This document shows, one piece after another, positions 63,325 to 64,000 of a DNA stretch of 64,000 nt. Source of the DNA: Numida meleagris (taxonomy: Eukaryota > Chordata > Aves > Galliformes > Numididae); NCBI RefSeq assembly GCF_002078875.1, contig NC_034419.1, forward strand, positions 18,073,090 through 18,137,089. The letters run 5' to 3'. A program made the position numbers and the translations under genes. Each line of letters opens with the position of its first letter. The first letter of the stretch is position 1. The notes under the pieces were generated by a model. The model had not been told where the DNA came from, made no database searches, and saw nothing but the letters and a program-made list of their open reading frames with translations.

Positions 63325-63395
63325 TTCCTGAAGTGACCCCAGCCAATGTCAGCGGAGGCGGTGGGAGCAAGTCTGAGCTGGTCATTACATGGGAG
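63325..63395 (+). CDS. CNTN4: CNTN4 exon, start of FNIII-2
   Basis: This 71-nt exon (phase 1 in, phase 0 out) encodes (L)[18 protein letters not shown] and VITWE. It contains the FNIII-2 strand A-B region with the core Trp in VITWE, and NVS is an N-glycosylation sequon. The glycine-rich GGGGSKSEL segment is a contactin hallmark. The acceptor is an uninterrupted run of 26 T followed by GCAG, and the donor is GAG|GTGAGT. It is the shortest exon here. The remaining FNIII domains and the GPI signal must lie beyond the window. Confidence 0.95.
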
Positions 63396-64000
63396 GTGAG
63401 TGGAGTCCAAACCAAGAGGAAAATGAATACGGTGCTTTGAACCACGGCTGCTTCCCGAGCGTCAGCCCTCACCCCAGTGCTGCATTATGTGGCAGCAAAT
63501 GGTTAAGAGTTAGCACAACACACTGCATGCTGGCTTTTACTGCTGCTAATGAAAGCCAGCAAGAGAAGATACAGAGATGAAGAATGTTTAATATTCCTTA
63601 AGGCAGCCAGGGCTAGAACTTTAGTCATTTGTCTGCTCATATTTTCATATTATGATGTGATGCAGCTGGCGTATTTTTCCTAATAATGAACTTCACTAGA
63701 CATGCTAACACTTCCACTTAGCACTATTCCTGACCAAGCTGGCAGAATGAATCACCAGAGATATTTTTAAGGTTATTAAAAAACTATAAATGGGTTTTTC
63801 TCCTTACCACACAGCTCAATGTGCTAAATTTCCTCCTCCATTGGACTAATTAGTTTCGCTGCATCTCCTACAGATACTCCAATATGTTTCAAAAACACAA
63901 GAACATCAGCCATGACTTTGACGCATAATTTGCACAAAATATAATTTGTATTCCAGCACAACAGTCAGTTTACTCTCATAAACATCCAGAGACCGTCCTT
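63396..64000 (+). other. Intron (5' part) downstream of the first FNIII-2 exon
   Basis: This begins with donor GTGAGT and runs to the window end. It is AT-rich with no recognised repeat or coding sequence. The next exon, completing FNIII-2, is not in the window. Confidence 0.85.

Larger units (their letters stand above)
1655..63395 (+). other. CNTN4: CNTN4 (contactin-4) gene, internal portion with 12 coding exons
   Basis: This spans the visible part of one multi-exon gene that continues beyond both window ends. The twelve exons total 1,715 nt and read through without a stop, encoding the second half of Ig2, then Ig3, Ig4, Ig5, Ig6, FNIII-1 and the start of FNIII-2. Contactins have six Ig and four FNIII domains and a GPI anchor, about 1,020 residues in all, so roughly 55% of the protein is here. 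Assignment to contactin-4 over CNTN3, 5 and 6 rests on recalled paralog differences: [16 protein letters not shown] in Ig5, DPTRVMV at the start of Ig6, SHDHSLDI in Ig6 and [14 protein letters not shown] at the FNIII-1/2 join. Contactin-4 is an axonal adhesion molecule; human CNTN4 lies in 3p26 near CNTN6 and CHL1, and disruptions have been reported in neurodevelopmental disorders. Neither promoter nor 3' UTR is in the window. Confidence 0.93.

Noticed and set aside
1655..63395. Assignment to CNTN3, CNTN5 or CNTN6 instead of CNTN4
   Set aside because: Compared with recalled family sequences, Ig5, Ig6 and FNIII-1 agree best with CNTN4 at paralog-specific positions. This was done from memory, so an alignment against all avian contactins would be decisive.
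1..64000. Search for CRISPR arrays, operons, prophage, toxin-antitoxin or other microbial systems
   Set aside because: There are no regularly spaced repeats and no compact gene clusters. The DNA is vertebrate intron and exon throughout, and no new multi-gene system is visible.

Overview
The window is nuclear DNA from a bird. It contains an internal stretch of one very large gene on the + strand, with twelve consecutive coding exons separated by introns of about 0.5 to 17.6 kb. Bird origin rests on several fragments of CR1 retrotransposon, the characteristic avian LINE, with their usual 3' tails built on an ATTCTATG-type repeat. The exons have vertebrate GT-AG splice sites and encode an immunoglobulin/fibronectin III neural adhesion protein. 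The best match from memory is contactin-4 (CNTN4, BIG-2). A galliform such as chicken is likely, but the species cannot be fixed from sequence alone.

Layout: the gene enters from the left (its 5' exons, signal peptide, Ig1 and the start of Ig2 lie upstream) and leaves to the right (the rest of FNIII-2, FNIII-3, FNIII-4 and the GPI-anchor signal lie downstream). The exons run 1655-1858 (rest of Ig2), 7844-7946 and 8490-8674 (Ig3), 16490-16626 and 18074-18203 (Ig4), 22342-22492 and 40139-40266 (Ig5), 57690-57865 and 59604-59724 (Ig6), 61770-61928 and 62641-62790 (FNIII-1), and 63325-63395 (start of FNIII-2). Joined, they give 1,715 nt, that is 571 complete codons plus two bases of a split first codon, with no internal stop. 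Splice phases agree at all eleven internal junctions. Every intron between domains is phase 1, and introns inside Ig domains are phase 2 or 0.

The protein is a GPI-anchored axonal adhesion molecule. The Ig2-Ig3 part encoded here is the region through which CNTN3/4/5/6 bind the carbonic-anhydrase-like domain of PTPRG. Contactin-4 has also been linked to amyloid precursor protein in retinal axon targeting, including in chick.

Everything else is intron: five clear CR1 fragments and one doubtful one, a probable ancient MIR/CORE-SINE relic, homopolymer and AT-rich simple repeats, short duplications, and some AT-rich blocks that might be conserved regulatory DNA. I found no second gene, RNA gene, CRISPR array or bacterial-type mobile system. 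The points most worth checking are splicing details: a CAGCAG tandem acceptor, a 26-T polypyrimidine tract, a poor acceptor on a frame-neutral FNIII exon, and a frame-shifting exon isolated between two 17-kb introns.
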